The notes beneath the pieces were generated by a model. The model was not told the origin of the DNA. It did not search any database and was given only the letters and a program-made list of their open reading frames with translations. Source: Faucicola mancuniensis (GTDB lineage: Bacteria; Pseudomonadota; Gammaproteobacteria; Pseudomonadales; Moraxellaceae). Taken from it: a DNA stretch of 64,000 bases. The stretch spans positions 248,001-312,000 of the forward strand of contig NZ_CP171363.1 of the NCBI RefSeq assembly GCF_046523945.1, given 5' to 3'. Shown here piece after piece: positions 17,401 through 27,228 of the stretch (the first letter of the stretch is position 1; each line of letters begins with the position of its first letter). Position numbers and translations under genes: made by a program.

Positions 17401-19496
17401 TTGCTTGTGATGGTGTATCGGCTATCATTGTTTAGCGACTGGTTAATAATGGTTTGTGCCATTGTATCTTTAACCGAGTTTGGTGCACCGTCTGTTAAGA
17501 AGTAGATACCATTTGAGTCGCATTGTGCTGTACTGGAGCTTGCAGACGTTGCCCCACGGATATAGTTACCATCTTTTTTTGTATCTGGTGATGAATAGAT
17601 AAAACCACCCTTCATATTATCTACAGGGATTTCATAAGGGGTAGCAGAATTTACAATTGGTCTTGGGATACCATAGTATGTTTGCACACACATAGCTCCG
17701 CCATTGAATGTACGATAAGCAGTGTTAGTTTGGTTATATCTTTCATTATTGTTCGGAGTCATGTTTGTATTCCATGCTCCCGGCATAGGGCTTTGACCAA
17801 GTACAGGTGATAAACAAGCTCGTGCAGATTTTTCGGCTGGTGTCGCTCTTCTATATTCATAAATCGGTCTGCGGCATAATGGAGGCTAACCCGGTATAGG
17901 CTCATAACCTGTTGGACAAGCACCCCATGTTTTTGAATTTGAATAAGTTGTTCTATCAACTGTTAAAGCGAATGGGCTAGTACGATAACTAACCGCAGAG
18001 CTTGCTCCTGCTTCGGTGTTACCCCAGTTTTTAGATGCAACCGCCTCAATATCTAGTGATTGATAAGGCACTTTCATCCAGCCCCCTAAACGCCAACCGA
18101 CAGGCAATTTTTTATATAATTCCCATGTATATCTCTGAGCGATAGGGTCTTTGTAGTCCGTCGCCACTGTTGTAGTTGTTAATGGTGTATTCAGAATTTG
18201 ATTGACTTCTTCTTGTGTTGGTTTTGTGCCATCTGGTTTATATAAATGATTATATTGCCGAGGCGATTTACCTTGGCCTAATGGCGTGACTTTATTAGTA
18301 TTTGTTGCTGATACATTGAGATAATAAGTTCCATTATTTAGATACAAAAATTGTGCATCAAAATATTGGTTATCACACTGATAAACGTTCTCATCTGTAG
18401 AGCCTAATGCTTTTGCTGTCATGTCATTTTCTGCAGGACGAAGCAAGCCGACACACACCCAATAAATCGTTGTACCCTCTGATGATGAGCCATCGTATTT
18501 GTGCATGATGGTTTCACCATCGTATAACATCTGTACTCTATCTGGTCTTGATGTTAATATACCTGTATTTGTTCCCATCATATAAGATGCAACTTCGGCA
18601 TAGGCATTGGCTGTTGGCGTACCACTGGACGCTTTTTTTAGCGATTCTGGAATGATTGGGCTTTGATTTGATGGACGATAGTTGACATTAACATTGCCTT
18701 GTTGGTCTGTCCCTGCGTCAATAGATTGAAACTCGGCAATCGCTTGGATTAGGCGAAGTCTATGTGCTGGTGTTAATTTACCCATAGGCACAAGCATAAC
18801 ACCTGAGTGTCCGTCTACCAGTGGAATTTCGGTGTTTGAAACTTTAGTTGTACCATCTCTATTTGTTGCTTTAGCTGAGAAAGTACCTAGACCAATGCTG
18901 ACATTGTCATTAATCTTATCTGATGCGATAAGGGTAATCAAGGCATCTTTTAGACGTGATAAACGGTCAAAACCACCTGTCAACTCGCCTTCCGCATCTC
19001 GTGGTTCTATTAGGTTGCCATCAGCATCAATGCTTGGGTTACCACAGCCACGCAGATAATAATCAACCGTTGTACCGTTGATGGTAATACTTTTGTGGAA
19101 AGATGTTTTACCACGTGTTGGGCTGTTGGCTCGGTTATCAACTGCACTGTATTGCCATTGTGGTACATTGTCTTGAATTTCAGTTTTACAAAGACGCTGA
19201 CTATATTCACCGCTCTTAATATCCCCCGGGCTACCGTAAGGGTTTGTTTTTGGAATAACAAGCGAGCTAATCCCCATAGAACCTGATGTATCTAACATCA
19301 TGGTAAGGTTAATCTGCCCTGCTGTCGCCGCTTGATAAATCTCCAAATCCCCTACTTGACGAATCACGCCACCATGTGCTACATCGGCTTGCGACAGTGG
19401 CGTTACCATCATCGCCGTTACCGCAAGCGTAAGCAACTTGACAGACGCATTTAAGCGGTGCTTGCTGATTGCCTTTGTTATCGCTATTTTTTTCAT
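14454..19496 (-). pseudogene. pilY1: PilY1 tip adhesin/assembly factor with one in-frame TAG
   Basis: Two frames of 536 and 1110 codons are in the same phase, separated by one TAG (17886-17888) and 33 sense codons. Read through, the product is about 1680 residues. The N-terminal part has a signal peptide, then a von Willebrand A-like region with the MIDAS motif DTSGSMG (about residues 69-75). The second part holds further vWA-like sequence (YFLTDGAPNS) and a C-terminal beta-propeller with a calcium loop DRNNDGYID. PilY1 caps the minor-pilin complex, counteracts retraction and mediates adhesion. The TAG lies in GYEPIPG*PPLC between the two halves of the N-terminal domain. More than 1100 open codons follow, so the change is recent or is read through. 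The gene sits between pilX and the comE-like gene. Confidence 0.85.
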
Positions 19497-19548
19497 AATG
19501 CATACTCTTTTAACTGTTTTTAAACGCTTGATTTTTTGGTTTTTATTT

Positions 19549-19568
19549 GGGCGTATTCAATACGCCCC
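19549..19568. repeat. Palindromic GGGCGTATT-C-AATACGCCC repeat
   Basis: A 9-bp inverted repeat around one base lies in the pilX-pilY1 gap. The same unit recurs at 24911-24950, so it is a dispersed small palindrome (REP-like); it may also act as a hairpin in the transcript. Confidence 0.65.
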
Positions 19569-19592
19569 TATACATAAATATTTTTATCAAAA

Positions 19593-20432
19593 TTAATTAC
19601 TGGTTGTCGATGTTGATAATGCACATTTCTTGCTTGCATAATCGCCTGTACCAACGCCATACGACACACAGTTAATTTTGCCTGACGTATATTCCACCGC
19701 GACTTGTGAATACAGTTGTTTTTTGGGTATATTTCTATTGCCTAAACAACTGTTAACAGTAGTGCCTGAGCCTGTCATACGGTTGTCAAAACAAGTGCCT
19801 GTATCGCCATATGATGGGATAACCGACAGTGAACGCATGTCAAACAAATATTTGCTCGGTGCTGCGATACCATCACCCAAATTGACATCACGCCCTTCGG
19901 CAACAGTGGTAAAACTCTCGGTCGCTGTGGTAGCCGTGTCGGATAGTTTTAAGCCCACTTGGGTCAATACCGTGTTTCTGGCACTGATATAACTGTTGGT
20001 GTTTTCTGGGTCGCAGTTGCCCCCTGTTTTCAATGTACCTGCATCACCACGGTAAATCGTGGCAACGTTAGTCATTGACTGGGTTTGACGTGGGTTATAA
20101 CAAAAGACCAATTCATCTTGGGCGGCTTCTGCCTTAAAAAAATGTCCAAAAATACCGTTGTCAGCAGTCGCATCTATATAATTGCGTGCGGTTGGGTCAC
20201 CGTTGAGCATTTGTTCTAGCTTAACATTTGCACCGTCTGCACCTTGTAACAGTAAGGTGTTAACTTGGTCGCTGGTCGCCAGTTGCAAATCGGTGGTGCT
20301 ACGTCTCATCGCCATCACCCCAATGAGCATAATCAATATCAGCATCAACAACACAACAATCAGTGTCGCACCTTGTTGATGATGATAAGATGATAGGCTG
20401 ATATTTTGTTGATTTATCGTGTTTTGTTTCAT
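19593..20432 (-). CDS. pilX: Minor pilin PilX
   Basis: 279 residues. The leader ends HHQQG^ATLIVVLLMLILIMLIGVMAMR: as in other PilX/GspK-type proteins there is no Glu5, the position being Val. The globular domain contains scattered cysteines (FCYNPR, GNCDPE, GTCFDN, NSCLGN) typical of PilX. With PilV, PilW and PilY1 it forms the minor-pilin initiation complex, and the missing Glu5 fits a tip position. It starts 16 bases after pilW and is followed by pilY1 after a 96-base gap that holds a palindrome. Confidence 0.87.
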   Translation of the reverse strand: MKQNTINQQNISLSSYHHQQGATLIVVLLMLILIMLIGVMAMRRSTTDLQLATSDQVNTLLLQGADGANVKLEQMLNGDPTARNYIDATADNGIFGHFFKAEAAQDELVFCYNPRQTQSMTNVATIYRGDAGTLKTGGNCDPENTNSYISARNTVLTQVGLKLSDTATTATESFTTVAEGRDVNLGDGIAAPSKYLFDMRSLSVIPSYGDTGTCFDNRMTGSGTTVNSCLGNRNIPKKQLYSQVAVEYTSGKINCVSYGVGTGDYASKKCALSTSTTSN

Positions 20433-20448
20433 TTTTTTATCCTATCTA

Positions 20449-21363
20449 TCATGGCACAACGATAGAAATCAAACGTGCGTTTCTGAGCATGGTGGTTGAT
20501 TCGTATGATTTGCGAACATATTTTGGTGTGGCGGCAAATCGGTTCACACCGCCCATTAAGGTAAGTTCGGTAATCGGCGTTACATCACCGACCAATGGTT
20601 TGTCAGAACGCACAATCATGCCCACTTTCACTGCAACAATCGGTGCATTGTGCAAGGTGTTTGTTGGTTCTTTGTACTGATGTGGCGTGATGTAGGACAT
20701 TGTACCATCGGTTTTTTGTACGCCTAGCATGATTTTGAATTGTTCAACGTTCAAAATCAACTCATTACCATCACCATTAAAAGGCGTTGTGATAACATTT
20801 GATGAATTCATACGCCCTGCATCACACGCTAATACAAGCCCTGCATTGCCTGTTGGATTGGTTCTTGGTTGGCGTAAAAAATAGCGTTCTACTACTCTAT
20901 CACCATTAGCAACATCACCACCTTCACAGTCAATCATCTTATTGCCTGTTACGTTGGTGTATTGAATGGTTAATTGGTCGCTACCGTTAGTAGTTGTGGT
21001 CGTACCTGTTGTACCTGTCCATGCACCTGTATCATCACCTGTACTGCTGGTTACAAGACCTGCTGGCAAGGTTGTTACGCCTAAATTTTTAGCCGTTAAA
21101 ACAACACCGCCCATTGGGGTTTCGCTGTCAATGGTAGTAACACTGTTACCTAAGTTAGCAATTCTTAATTGTTCTTCTAGTTTTTGAATACCAAATACGC
21201 TAACGTCCGTTACTTGTGAACCGCTTTCTTGAATTAATCGGGTGCTTACCATAGAAAAATACACCTGCATGACCGCCGCAACGATAAGCATACCTAGCAC
21301 CAATGAAATCATCAGCTCAATTAGGGTAAAACCTGATTGTGAATTGTTTGTTTTAAATTGCAT
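20449..21363 (-). CDS. pilW: Minor pilin PilW
   Basis: About 304 residues from the ATG at 21363, whose first base overlaps the last base of the pilV TAA (TAATG); the longer frame to 21387 would overlap pilV and lacks a better start. The leader MQFKTNNSQSG^FTLIELM precedes the helix ISLVLGMLIVAAVMQVYFSM, which is the PilW signature. A large beta-rich domain follows, with few cysteines. The homologue in Acinetobacter is ComB. The start/stop overlap implies translational coupling with pilV. Confidence 0.88.
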   Translation of the reverse strand: MQFKTNNSQSGFTLIELMISLVLGMLIVAAVMQVYFSMVSTRLIQESGSQVTDVSVFGIQKLEEQLRIANLGNSVTTIDSETPMGGVVLTAKNLGVTTLPAGLVTSSTGDDTGAWTGTTGTTTTTNGSDQLTIQYTNVTGNKMIDCEGGDVANGDRVVERYFLRQPRTNPTGNAGLVLACDAGRMNSSNVITTPFNGDGNELILNVEQFKIMLGVQKTDGTMSYITPHQYKEPTNTLHNAPIVAVKVGMIVRSDKPLVGDVTPITELTLMGGVNRFAATPKYVRKSYESTTMLRNARLISIVVP

Positions 21364-21881
21364 TAATATGCCTCCATCACAAAGCAAGTAGAACCAACAT
21401 TATAACTACCTGACGAATCTAAACAATCACCTGGTTTTGTTTTACCCCAACTGGCAATGAGACACGTTAAAGGTTGATTACCGTTTGTACCAGGGCAAGT
21501 GTCTGCGATAATCTGTACATCATTATCACTAGCAAATTGTTTTAATGTCAAAGCATCACGTGTTGCTAGCTGTGCGATTGTACATTCCTTTGCTGTTCCT
21601 GTTTCTGTACCTGTAGTGGAAACACAGCTGTCTTTGGTAATACCGTCTACAGTTGTTGCACTGCCGTTTAATACCGTTCTAAAGGTACTAATGCCATCTG
21701 GATTGGCACGCATCATCTCAGCACCGCCACGCATGACATTTAACGCACGGCTACGAATAATACTCTCATCGGTGGCTTTGACCGCATTAAACTGCATTGC
21801 CGAAAATCCCAAAACAGCGACTGCAAGCAATAACAAAGACACCATCACTTCTATTAAACCGATACCTTTTTGATGTTTCAT
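21363..21881 (-). CDS. pilV: Minor pilin PilV
   Basis: 172 residues from the ATG at 21881, which overlaps the fimT stop (TGATG); AAGGA sits about 10 bases upstream inside fimT. The leader MKHQKG^IGLIEVMVSLLLLAVAVLGFSAMQ is the PilV form, with Ile rather than Phe at +1 and Glu5 present. The family's RSRALNVMRGGAEMMRANP segment follows. PilV is a core minor pilin that links PilX and PilY1 to the shaft. It is tightly coupled to its neighbours by overlapping starts and stops. Confidence 0.88.
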   Translation of the reverse strand: MKHQKGIGLIEVMVSLLLLAVAVLGFSAMQFNAVKATDESIIRSRALNVMRGGAEMMRANPDGISTFRTVLNGSATTVDGITKDSCVSTTGTETGTAKECTIAQLATRDALTLKQFASDNDVQIIADTCPGTNGNQPLTCLIASWGKTKPGDCLDSSGSYNVGSTCFVMEAY

Positions 21882-22474
21882 CAGCAAGTTCCTTGTGTTA
21901 TAACATTGATGTTGGTGTTTTTATCAACGGTTACGACTTTCTTTTCACCACTGATACCTGTATAGCAAAAGCCAAATCCCGGTTTTTGTGTACCTGATGT
22001 ATCGGGAAAATTAAATTGACTAACTTTTTTGACAATGCTTTTTTGTGGTGAAAAAGCAAAAGCGTAAGGAATAGCATTGTCGGTATTTGTACCAACAGCT
22101 AAACCATTACCTTTTTCATAACTAATATTGACATTGCCATCATAAGTATGACTGACTACACGGCACTTGTTACTAATAGTGGGGCTTTGTGTATCTGTAC
22201 AGCCTGCACCACTACCTCCATTGATAGCTTGTGCTGCAGTAATGGTACGTCGAGTATTATGAACAACTACAGTAACAGGCGATTGATACACCATTGCATC
22301 AACACGAGCTTGTTTTAACACCATTTCGGTTAGGTCAATGGCGTCTTTGAGTTTCATATTGGCGATTTGTCGTTGAAATGACGGTGCTGCTATCGCCGCA
22401 ATAATGCCAACAATCGCAACCGTAATCATCAACTCAATCAAGGTGAAGCCCGATTGGTTTTTAGAATATTTCAT
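21881..22474 (-). CDS. fimT: Minor pilin FimT/GspH family
   Basis: 197 residues, first gene of the minor-pilin operon. The leader MKYSKNQSG^FTLIELMITVAIVGIIAAIAAPSFQRQIAN is pilin class III. The segment AIDLTEMVLKQARVDAMV is the FimT/GspH helix. FimT proteins of naturally competent species bind DNA through the C-terminal tail; here the tail is VVTVDKNTNINVITQGTC with one preceding GEKK, so a basic DNA-binding patch is possible but weak. Its upstream region (22475-22560) must hold the operon promoter. Confidence 0.86.
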   Translation of the reverse strand: MKYSKNQSGFTLIELMITVAIVGIIAAIAAPSFQRQIANMKLKDAIDLTEMVLKQARVDAMVYQSPVTVVVHNTRRTITAAQAINGGSGAGCTDTQSPTISNKCRVVSHTYDGNVNISYEKGNGLAVGTNTDNAIPYAFAFSPQKSIVKKVSQFNFPDTSGTQKPGFGFCYTGISGEKKVVTVDKNTNINVITQGTC

Positions 22475-22561
22475 AAAATATCCTTACAATTTTAAAAAAA
22501 TAATATCTTTTAAAATGTATGCAAAAAATGTACCGTTTTTTTGGTTTTTTTAATATTTAAG

Positions 22562-22636
22562 TTAAATAAGTTTTATTAGGTAGGTTAGGATTTGCTGTTG
22601 TATCATTTGTGGCAGTTGGCTTAGTTCAATAATCAT
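22562..22636 (-). CDS. Possible 24-residue peptide, unknown
   Basis: The frame MIIELSQLPQ...LIKLI begins at an ATG with a good AAGGA 8 bases upstream. The I-x-E-L-x-Q-L-P-x-x-x-Q-Q-x-L pattern resembles the first helix of DUF2281-type antitoxins, which are longer, so it could be a truncated remnant. It lies between comF and the minor-pilin operon on the same strand. No partner toxin is next to it. Confidence 0.3.
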   Translation of the reverse strand: MIIELSQLPQMIQQQILTYLIKLI

Positions 22637-22679
22637 GATTTTTTCCTTAAACATTGTGGTGTTATTTCTATTATAACCA

Positions 22680-23441
22680 TTAACCACGAGCGTGTAAAAT
22701 CGCACGAGCATGAAGCCGATATTTTGGCGTAATCTGTGCTGATTGTTTGACCTGCTCACGCAAACTTTCAATTATGGCTTGCAAAGTCGCCCCAGTTGTT
22801 ACCACATCATCAAACAAAATTAAGTTTTTCACCGTTGGTAACTGTTTAAAATAAAACGCCCCTTTCACATTTGACAAGCGTTCATCACGGCTTAAGCCTT
22901 GTTGATGTTGGCGTTCTTCCCGTTCAATTTGGTTAAAAATCGGAATTTGCCAATGAAAACTTAAATACGACATTAACAAATATAACGGGTCAAAACCCCT
23001 TTCTCTCAGGCGTTTTGTCGTGGTCGGCACGACGACAATCGCACTGTTAGAACCATCGCAATCGGCTGGCACATCAAGCTGACGAATGGCATGAACCAGC
23101 AACATCAACTGACGCAAATCATGATGATTTTTAAAATTTGTCATCACTTTGTCAAAAGGATAATGATAAAAACTGCTGGCAATACCTGTTAAACTGTGGG
23201 TATTTGATAAATGTAATTGGAAAGTGGACTGTTGCCAAGCAATCGTGTCATGACAATGTTCACACAAAAAATTGAATTGATTAAACCAATATTGATTAAT
23301 TTTTGGATTGTTTTGTAAATTAGTCTGATAATTTAAACAAGGATAAATACCACAAAGCTGACAGCGATTGAGCATTTTGGCATGAAACAACAATGCCCCA
23401 GAAAATGGCAACTGCCACCAGCTTTTTGGCAAAATTAACAA
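22680..23441 (-). CDS. comF: ComF-family phosphoribosyltransferase-like protein
   Basis: 253 residues. The N-terminus has a zinc-ribbon-like cysteine set (CQLCGIYPC and CEHC), and the C-terminus has the PRPP-binding motif ILFDDVVTTGAT, the double signature of the ComF/GntX family. Members are needed for natural transformation in Haemophilus and Bacillus, where ComF helps process incoming DNA; the enzymatic role is unsettled. Here it lies upstream of the pilus operon on the same strand, in keeping with a competence function. It follows pldA with a 17-base gap. Confidence 0.9.
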   Translation of the reverse strand: MLILPKSWWQLPFSGALLFHAKMLNRCQLCGIYPCLNYQTNLQNNPKINQYWFNQFNFLCEHCHDTIAWQQSTFQLHLSNTHSLTGIASSFYHYPFDKVMTNFKNHHDLRQLMLLVHAIRQLDVPADCDGSNSAIVVVPTTTKRLRERGFDPLYLLMSYLSFHWQIPIFNQIEREERQHQQGLSRDERLSNVKGAFYFKQLPTVKNLILFDDVVTTGATLQAIIESLREQVKQSAQITPKYRLHARAILHARG

Positions 23442-23458
23442 GCTATGCCCCTTTTGGT

Positions 23459-24772
23459 TTACAGCCCTGAAAAATCGTTAAACATCAAACCGATACCGAT
23501 ATTGGTATCTTCGTGGTTGTAGTTTTGGATATTTTCGCCATAACCGTGAAATAGCTGAACGTAGGCTTTCATACCGCCACGAATCGGACGAGTGTAATCC
23601 ACCTGAATTGCCCCTTTGCCCTCAATCGGATTGAACCGCACAAGACCGCCAACTGTGTCTTTGTTACTCAAAGGATACTGCCAACGCACATCGCCATAGC
23701 CCATATAATCGCCGATGTCTTTGTTGTCTTCGTGTTCTTTAAAGTTTGGGAAAATAAACCACACACGTGGCACAACGGTGAGTTTGCCCCACTCCATACC
23801 GCCAATCAGATAACCACGATTCCAAGAACGTGACAATGGGTCGGACTGACCGTTAGACTCATGCACCAAACCCACCCCAATCATACGCAAATCACCATTA
23901 AACGGCAAATCATACTTGGCAGGTTGGGTTACAAAAATCTCTGGTTGATAATCAGACACACGAAACGGACGAGATTCACTTTCGTTATACACTTGCCAAT
24001 ATGACTGCTGAGTATAACCAAACCACAAGTCGGCATTGGTATGGAACAAGTCTTCTACCATTTTGGTTTTGATTGACACTTGAAACTTGCTATCCACGTG
24101 TTGCAAATCTGGATAATTGTCTGGTACTGGCTGTGATGGTGAATGTGGCGTTTCGTTTGGACTTTTACTGGCAAAAATTGGCAAAACATAAGTTTGGTAA
24201 TGCGGACGCAAAGTAAACACGCCTTTTGGGTCGTTACGGTCCAAATCGTACAATCTACTTAATGCCGAATAACTTTTGGTATCATCTTTTGTCACGCCAA
24301 CTGCTTGCAAAATTTGTTTGTCTTGTTCTTTATTGTCAATTGTTTCTTGTGGTGGTGTGGCGATTGTTAGCGTTGGATTGGCTTTGATAGATTGTAACAC
24401 CACATCTTTGTTTACTTCTACACGCTCACCAGTGACTAACACAGGGGCGACTTTGCCCTCTTCAATACTGGCGTTTACCGTTTTTGACAAATCCAGTGGC
24501 ACTTTTTGGTTCAATGATGTATCACCTGCCAAAACTTTGTCATAACACGCCAAACGTGCAATATCTTCGCTTACTTTGGCACATTGCGACAGTTTTTCGT
24601 TATCAGAAACAAACACTTGTTGGGTAACATTGTCTAAAGTGGATTGTTCTGTTGTTGCTGTTTTTAACATCGCAGAATGAGCCGTCCCCATCATGATTGA
24701 CAAGGTAGATAAGGCAAAAAAAGGCACTCGCACCAATGACGAACGAATAAAATGAGAAACAGAAACGACCAT
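23459..24772 (-). CDS. pldA: Outer-membrane phospholipase A (OMPLA)
   Basis: 437 residues. An N-terminal hydrophobic signal (VPFFALSTLSIMMGTAHSA) is followed by a periplasmic extension with the LARLACYDKVL motif seen in PldA homologues of this order, then a 12-strand barrel. The catalytic stretch HESNGQSDPLSRSWN carries the His and Ser of the dyad and the third-residue Asn, spaced as in E. coli PldA (His142, Ser144, Asn156). OMPLA hydrolyses phospholipids that reach the outer leaflet and thereby maintains outer-membrane asymmetry. It is intact, about 150 residues longer than the E. coli enzyme because of the N-terminal part. Confidence 0.93.
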   Translation of the reverse strand: MVVSVSHFIRSSLVRVPFFALSTLSIMMGTAHSAMLKTATTEQSTLDNVTQQVFVSDNEKLSQCAKVSEDIARLACYDKVLAGDTSLNQKVPLDLSKTVNASIEEGKVAPVLVTGERVEVNKDVVLQSIKANPTLTIATPPQETIDNKEQDKQILQAVGVTKDDTKSYSALSRLYDLDRNDPKGVFTLRPHYQTYVLPIFASKSPNETPHSPSQPVPDNYPDLQHVDSKFQVSIKTKMVEDLFHTNADLWFGYTQQSYWQVYNESESRPFRVSDYQPEIFVTQPAKYDLPFNGDLRMIGVGLVHESNGQSDPLSRSWNRGYLIGGMEWGKLTVVPRVWFIFPNFKEHEDNKDIGDYMGYGDVRWQYPLSNKDTVGGLVRFNPIEGKGAIQVDYTRPIRGGMKAYVQLFHGYGENIQNYNHEDTNIGIGLMFNDFSGL

Positions 24773-24910
24773 AAAAAGCCTTTAAAAATGTGTCATAAAT
24801 AACCGCATATAGTAACACAAATGCCCCAAAAAAATAAGAATTTTGCAATAAAATTGGTATTTTTTTATTTTGAAATTTATAGTAAATTAAATCAAAAATC
24901 GGACAAATTT

Positions 24911-24950
24911 GTAGGGGCGTATTGCATACGCCCAAGATTCAATACGCCCC
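24911..24950. repeat. Palindromic GGGCGTAT-TGC-ATACGCCC repeat with an extra arm
   Basis: An 8-bp inverted repeat with a 3-base loop is followed by a third arm AATACGCCCC in the same region. It is the same sequence family as the palindrome at 19549-19568 and lies in the gap between pldA and dsbD. Confidence 0.65.
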
Positions 24951-24973
24951 TTGCTCAATAATCAATCAAAATT

Positions 24974-27082
24974 TTAAAGTTTATTTAACACAGATTCAAA
25001 ATCCGCTCGTTTGGTTTCGCCATTTTGACGTTCTGCTAATTTGCCATTTTGAAAATACAGCAACACAGGTGGTCCAAACACTTGCAATTGCTCATAAACT
25101 GCTTTACTATCAGGCGTATTCTCGGTTACATCTAATTTAACCACTTGCCATTTTGCCAAATTAGCAGGGGGATTGGCAAACAAAGTTTTTTCCATAATCC
25201 GACATTCAATGCACCATTCCGCCGTTACGTCCACCAACACATTCGGATATTGTTGTAATAATGGCTCAAGTTCAGCTAATTTGGTGATTTTAATCGGTTG
25301 TTTGATATTTTGATTAACTGATTGATTTTGTTGCATATTTTGTGAAGGATTTTCGGTTAAACCTTTTAACGGTTGCCAACTGTCTTGACTGCCTAACGCC
25401 ACACCAATCATCAAAATCGCCGTCCACATCGCCAAAATCACCGCAATCGCCTTACTGAGCAGTTGCCCACGACCTTGCCAACTGTACGCCCACACAGCGA
25501 CCACCGCAAACCACACCGCCCACAAAGCCAGCATAAAACTGCTGATAAACACTCGCTCAACCATGAGCAACGCCACGGCGAACATCATCAAGGCAAAGCC
25601 TGTTTTCACCCAGTTCATCCACTCGCCTGCTTTTGGCATAAAGTTACCCTGTGTCGCCCCAAGCAAAATCAACGGTGTGGACAAGCCCAAACCCAAAGCA
25701 AACAACGCCAAAAAGCCGATAATCGGATTGCCAACGGTTGCCACGCCTGCCAACGCCCCTGCAAGCGGTGCGGAAACGCAAGGCGACACGACCAAAGCCG
25801 AGAAAAATCCTGTGATAAAACTGCCTGTTACGCTACCAAGTTTATTTTCACCAACTTGGGTCAAACCTTGCAACTTCATGCTTAATTTTGCAGGCAAATG
25901 GATTGGCAACATATCAAGCATATATAAGCCTAATAACACAAACAATCCAGCAAAACTTAACAATATCACAGGGTTTTGCAACCAATTCATCACGCCAAGC
26001 GACTGACCAAATACGGCAATCAACGCACCGATTAAGCCATAACTTGTTGCCACGCCTAGACCGTAGCCACCTGTCAAAAGCAAGCCTTTTTTGGCAGTTG
26101 GGTTATGCTGACGAGCGACAATGTTGGCGACAATCGGCAACATCGGCAACACGCAAGGCGTAAACGCCAAGCCAAGTCCTGCCAAAAACAACAATACAAT
26201 CGCCAAGCCTGTATGCTCTTGTAACCCAAAAATATCTTGATTTTGTGGCGTTAATTGCTTAGAAAAACCTGATTGATTATTTAGATTTTCTTGATTAACT
26301 GTGTTGTTAGCTAAAACAATCGGAGCGGTTGAACTTGCAACCACACTGCTAATTTCTGTATCCGTAGCCGTTGTACTTGCGACACCTGCAACATTTGCCG
26401 AACTTGCTATCGGTGCAGACGCTGATGTATTTGGCAAATTTTCTTTTTTATTGGGTTGAACAGCAGAAGCGATTATTTCTGATTTTTGAGAAATTTGTTC
26501 GGTTTTTTCAGATTTTTCCGTTAGTTTTTCACTAGTTTTTGTGGTTAATTTTTCAGTTGGTTTTTCGCTGTTGTTTTTAACATTTGCTGATAAATCTTTA
26601 ATGGTAAAGGTCGTTTTTTCAGGCGGATAACATAGCCCTGCTTTGGCACAACCCTGCCATTTTACCGTTGCATTCGCCGTATTAATCGCCTTATCACTGC
26701 TTAAAGTCGTGGTGACGGTAAAGGTTTGTTCAAAAACAGGCACACGCCCAAAGTCTGGGTCATCAACAAAATTTGGCTCACTGCTAAATTTGAATGGACT
26801 TGCGGTAACGCCTTGCGGTAAATTAAGTTTCAACTTTTGTTGATAGGCATAATAGCCGTCTGCTACTTCAACACGAATGTGAATTTCGTTGCCTTTTTGG
26901 GTTGGAAATACTTGAAAGGCTTGATTAACAGGCAAAATTTTACTATTTTTATTAGACTGATTGCCAAACAAATCGCCAAGACCGACCGCATGGCTGATAG
27001 GTGTTGCCAGTGTTACAGCGACCATTAAGCCTGTAAGCGTGGTTTTTTTAACATTTTTTGTCAAAAAAGAAAAATACGACAT
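24974..27082 (-). CDS. dsbD: Thiol:disulfide interchange protein DsbD
   Basis: 702 residues. After a signal peptide comes the periplasmic nDsbD domain with its cysteine pair (CAKAGLCYPP), then an unusually long Thr/Ser/Lys-rich linker (about 165-285). The eight-helix membrane domain has the paired cysteines FTPCVLPMLP and VSPCVSAPL. The C-terminal thioredoxin domain has the active site AEWCIECR. DsbD carries electrons from cytoplasmic thioredoxin to periplasmic DsbC and cytochrome maturation proteins. All three redox pairs are present. Start ATG at 27082. Confidence 0.96.
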   Translation of the reverse strand: MSYFSFLTKNVKKTTLTGLMVAVTLATPISHAVGLGDLFGNQSNKNSKILPVNQAFQVFPTQKGNEIHIRVEVADGYYAYQQKLKLNLPQGVTASPFKFSSEPNFVDDPDFGRVPVFEQTFTVTTTLSSDKAINTANATVKWQGCAKAGLCYPPEKTTFTIKDLSANVKNNSEKPTEKLTTKTSEKLTEKSEKTEQISQKSEIIASAVQPNKKENLPNTSASAPIASSANVAGVASTTATDTEISSVVASSTAPIVLANNTVNQENLNNQSGFSKQLTPQNQDIFGLQEHTGLAIVLLFLAGLGLAFTPCVLPMLPIVANIVARQHNPTAKKGLLLTGGYGLGVATSYGLIGALIAVFGQSLGVMNWLQNPVILLSFAGLFVLLGLYMLDMLPIHLPAKLSMKLQGLTQVGENKLGSVTGSFITGFFSALVVSPCVSAPLAGALAGVATVGNPIIGFLALFALGLGLSTPLILLGATQGNFMPKAGEWMNWVKTGFALMMFAVALLMVERVFISSFMLALWAVWFAVVAVWAYSWQGRGQLLSKAIAVILAMWTAILMIGVALGSQDSWQPLKGLTENPSQNMQQNQSVNQNIKQPIKITKLAELEPLLQQYPNVLVDVTAEWCIECRIMEKTLFANPPANLAKWQVVKLDVTENTPDSKAVYEQLQVFGPPVLLYFQNGKLAERQNGETKRADFESVLNKL

Positions 27083-27228
27083 TGTGTGTTCTCAATTTAT
27101 CTGTGAATCATTTAGCATTAGTCTTTTTTTCTGCCAAAATCTTACAGCTTTTTGTATTTTTATTGATGACAGCATTGATTTATACCATTGCTGTATGCTG
27201 AATTGTATAATCGTGATGAGATAATGTA

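Noticed and set aside
14454..19496. pilY1 as two natural separate genes
   Set aside because: The halves are in the same phase with no ribosome-binding site at the second, and 33 sense codons link the TAG to the first downstream ATG.
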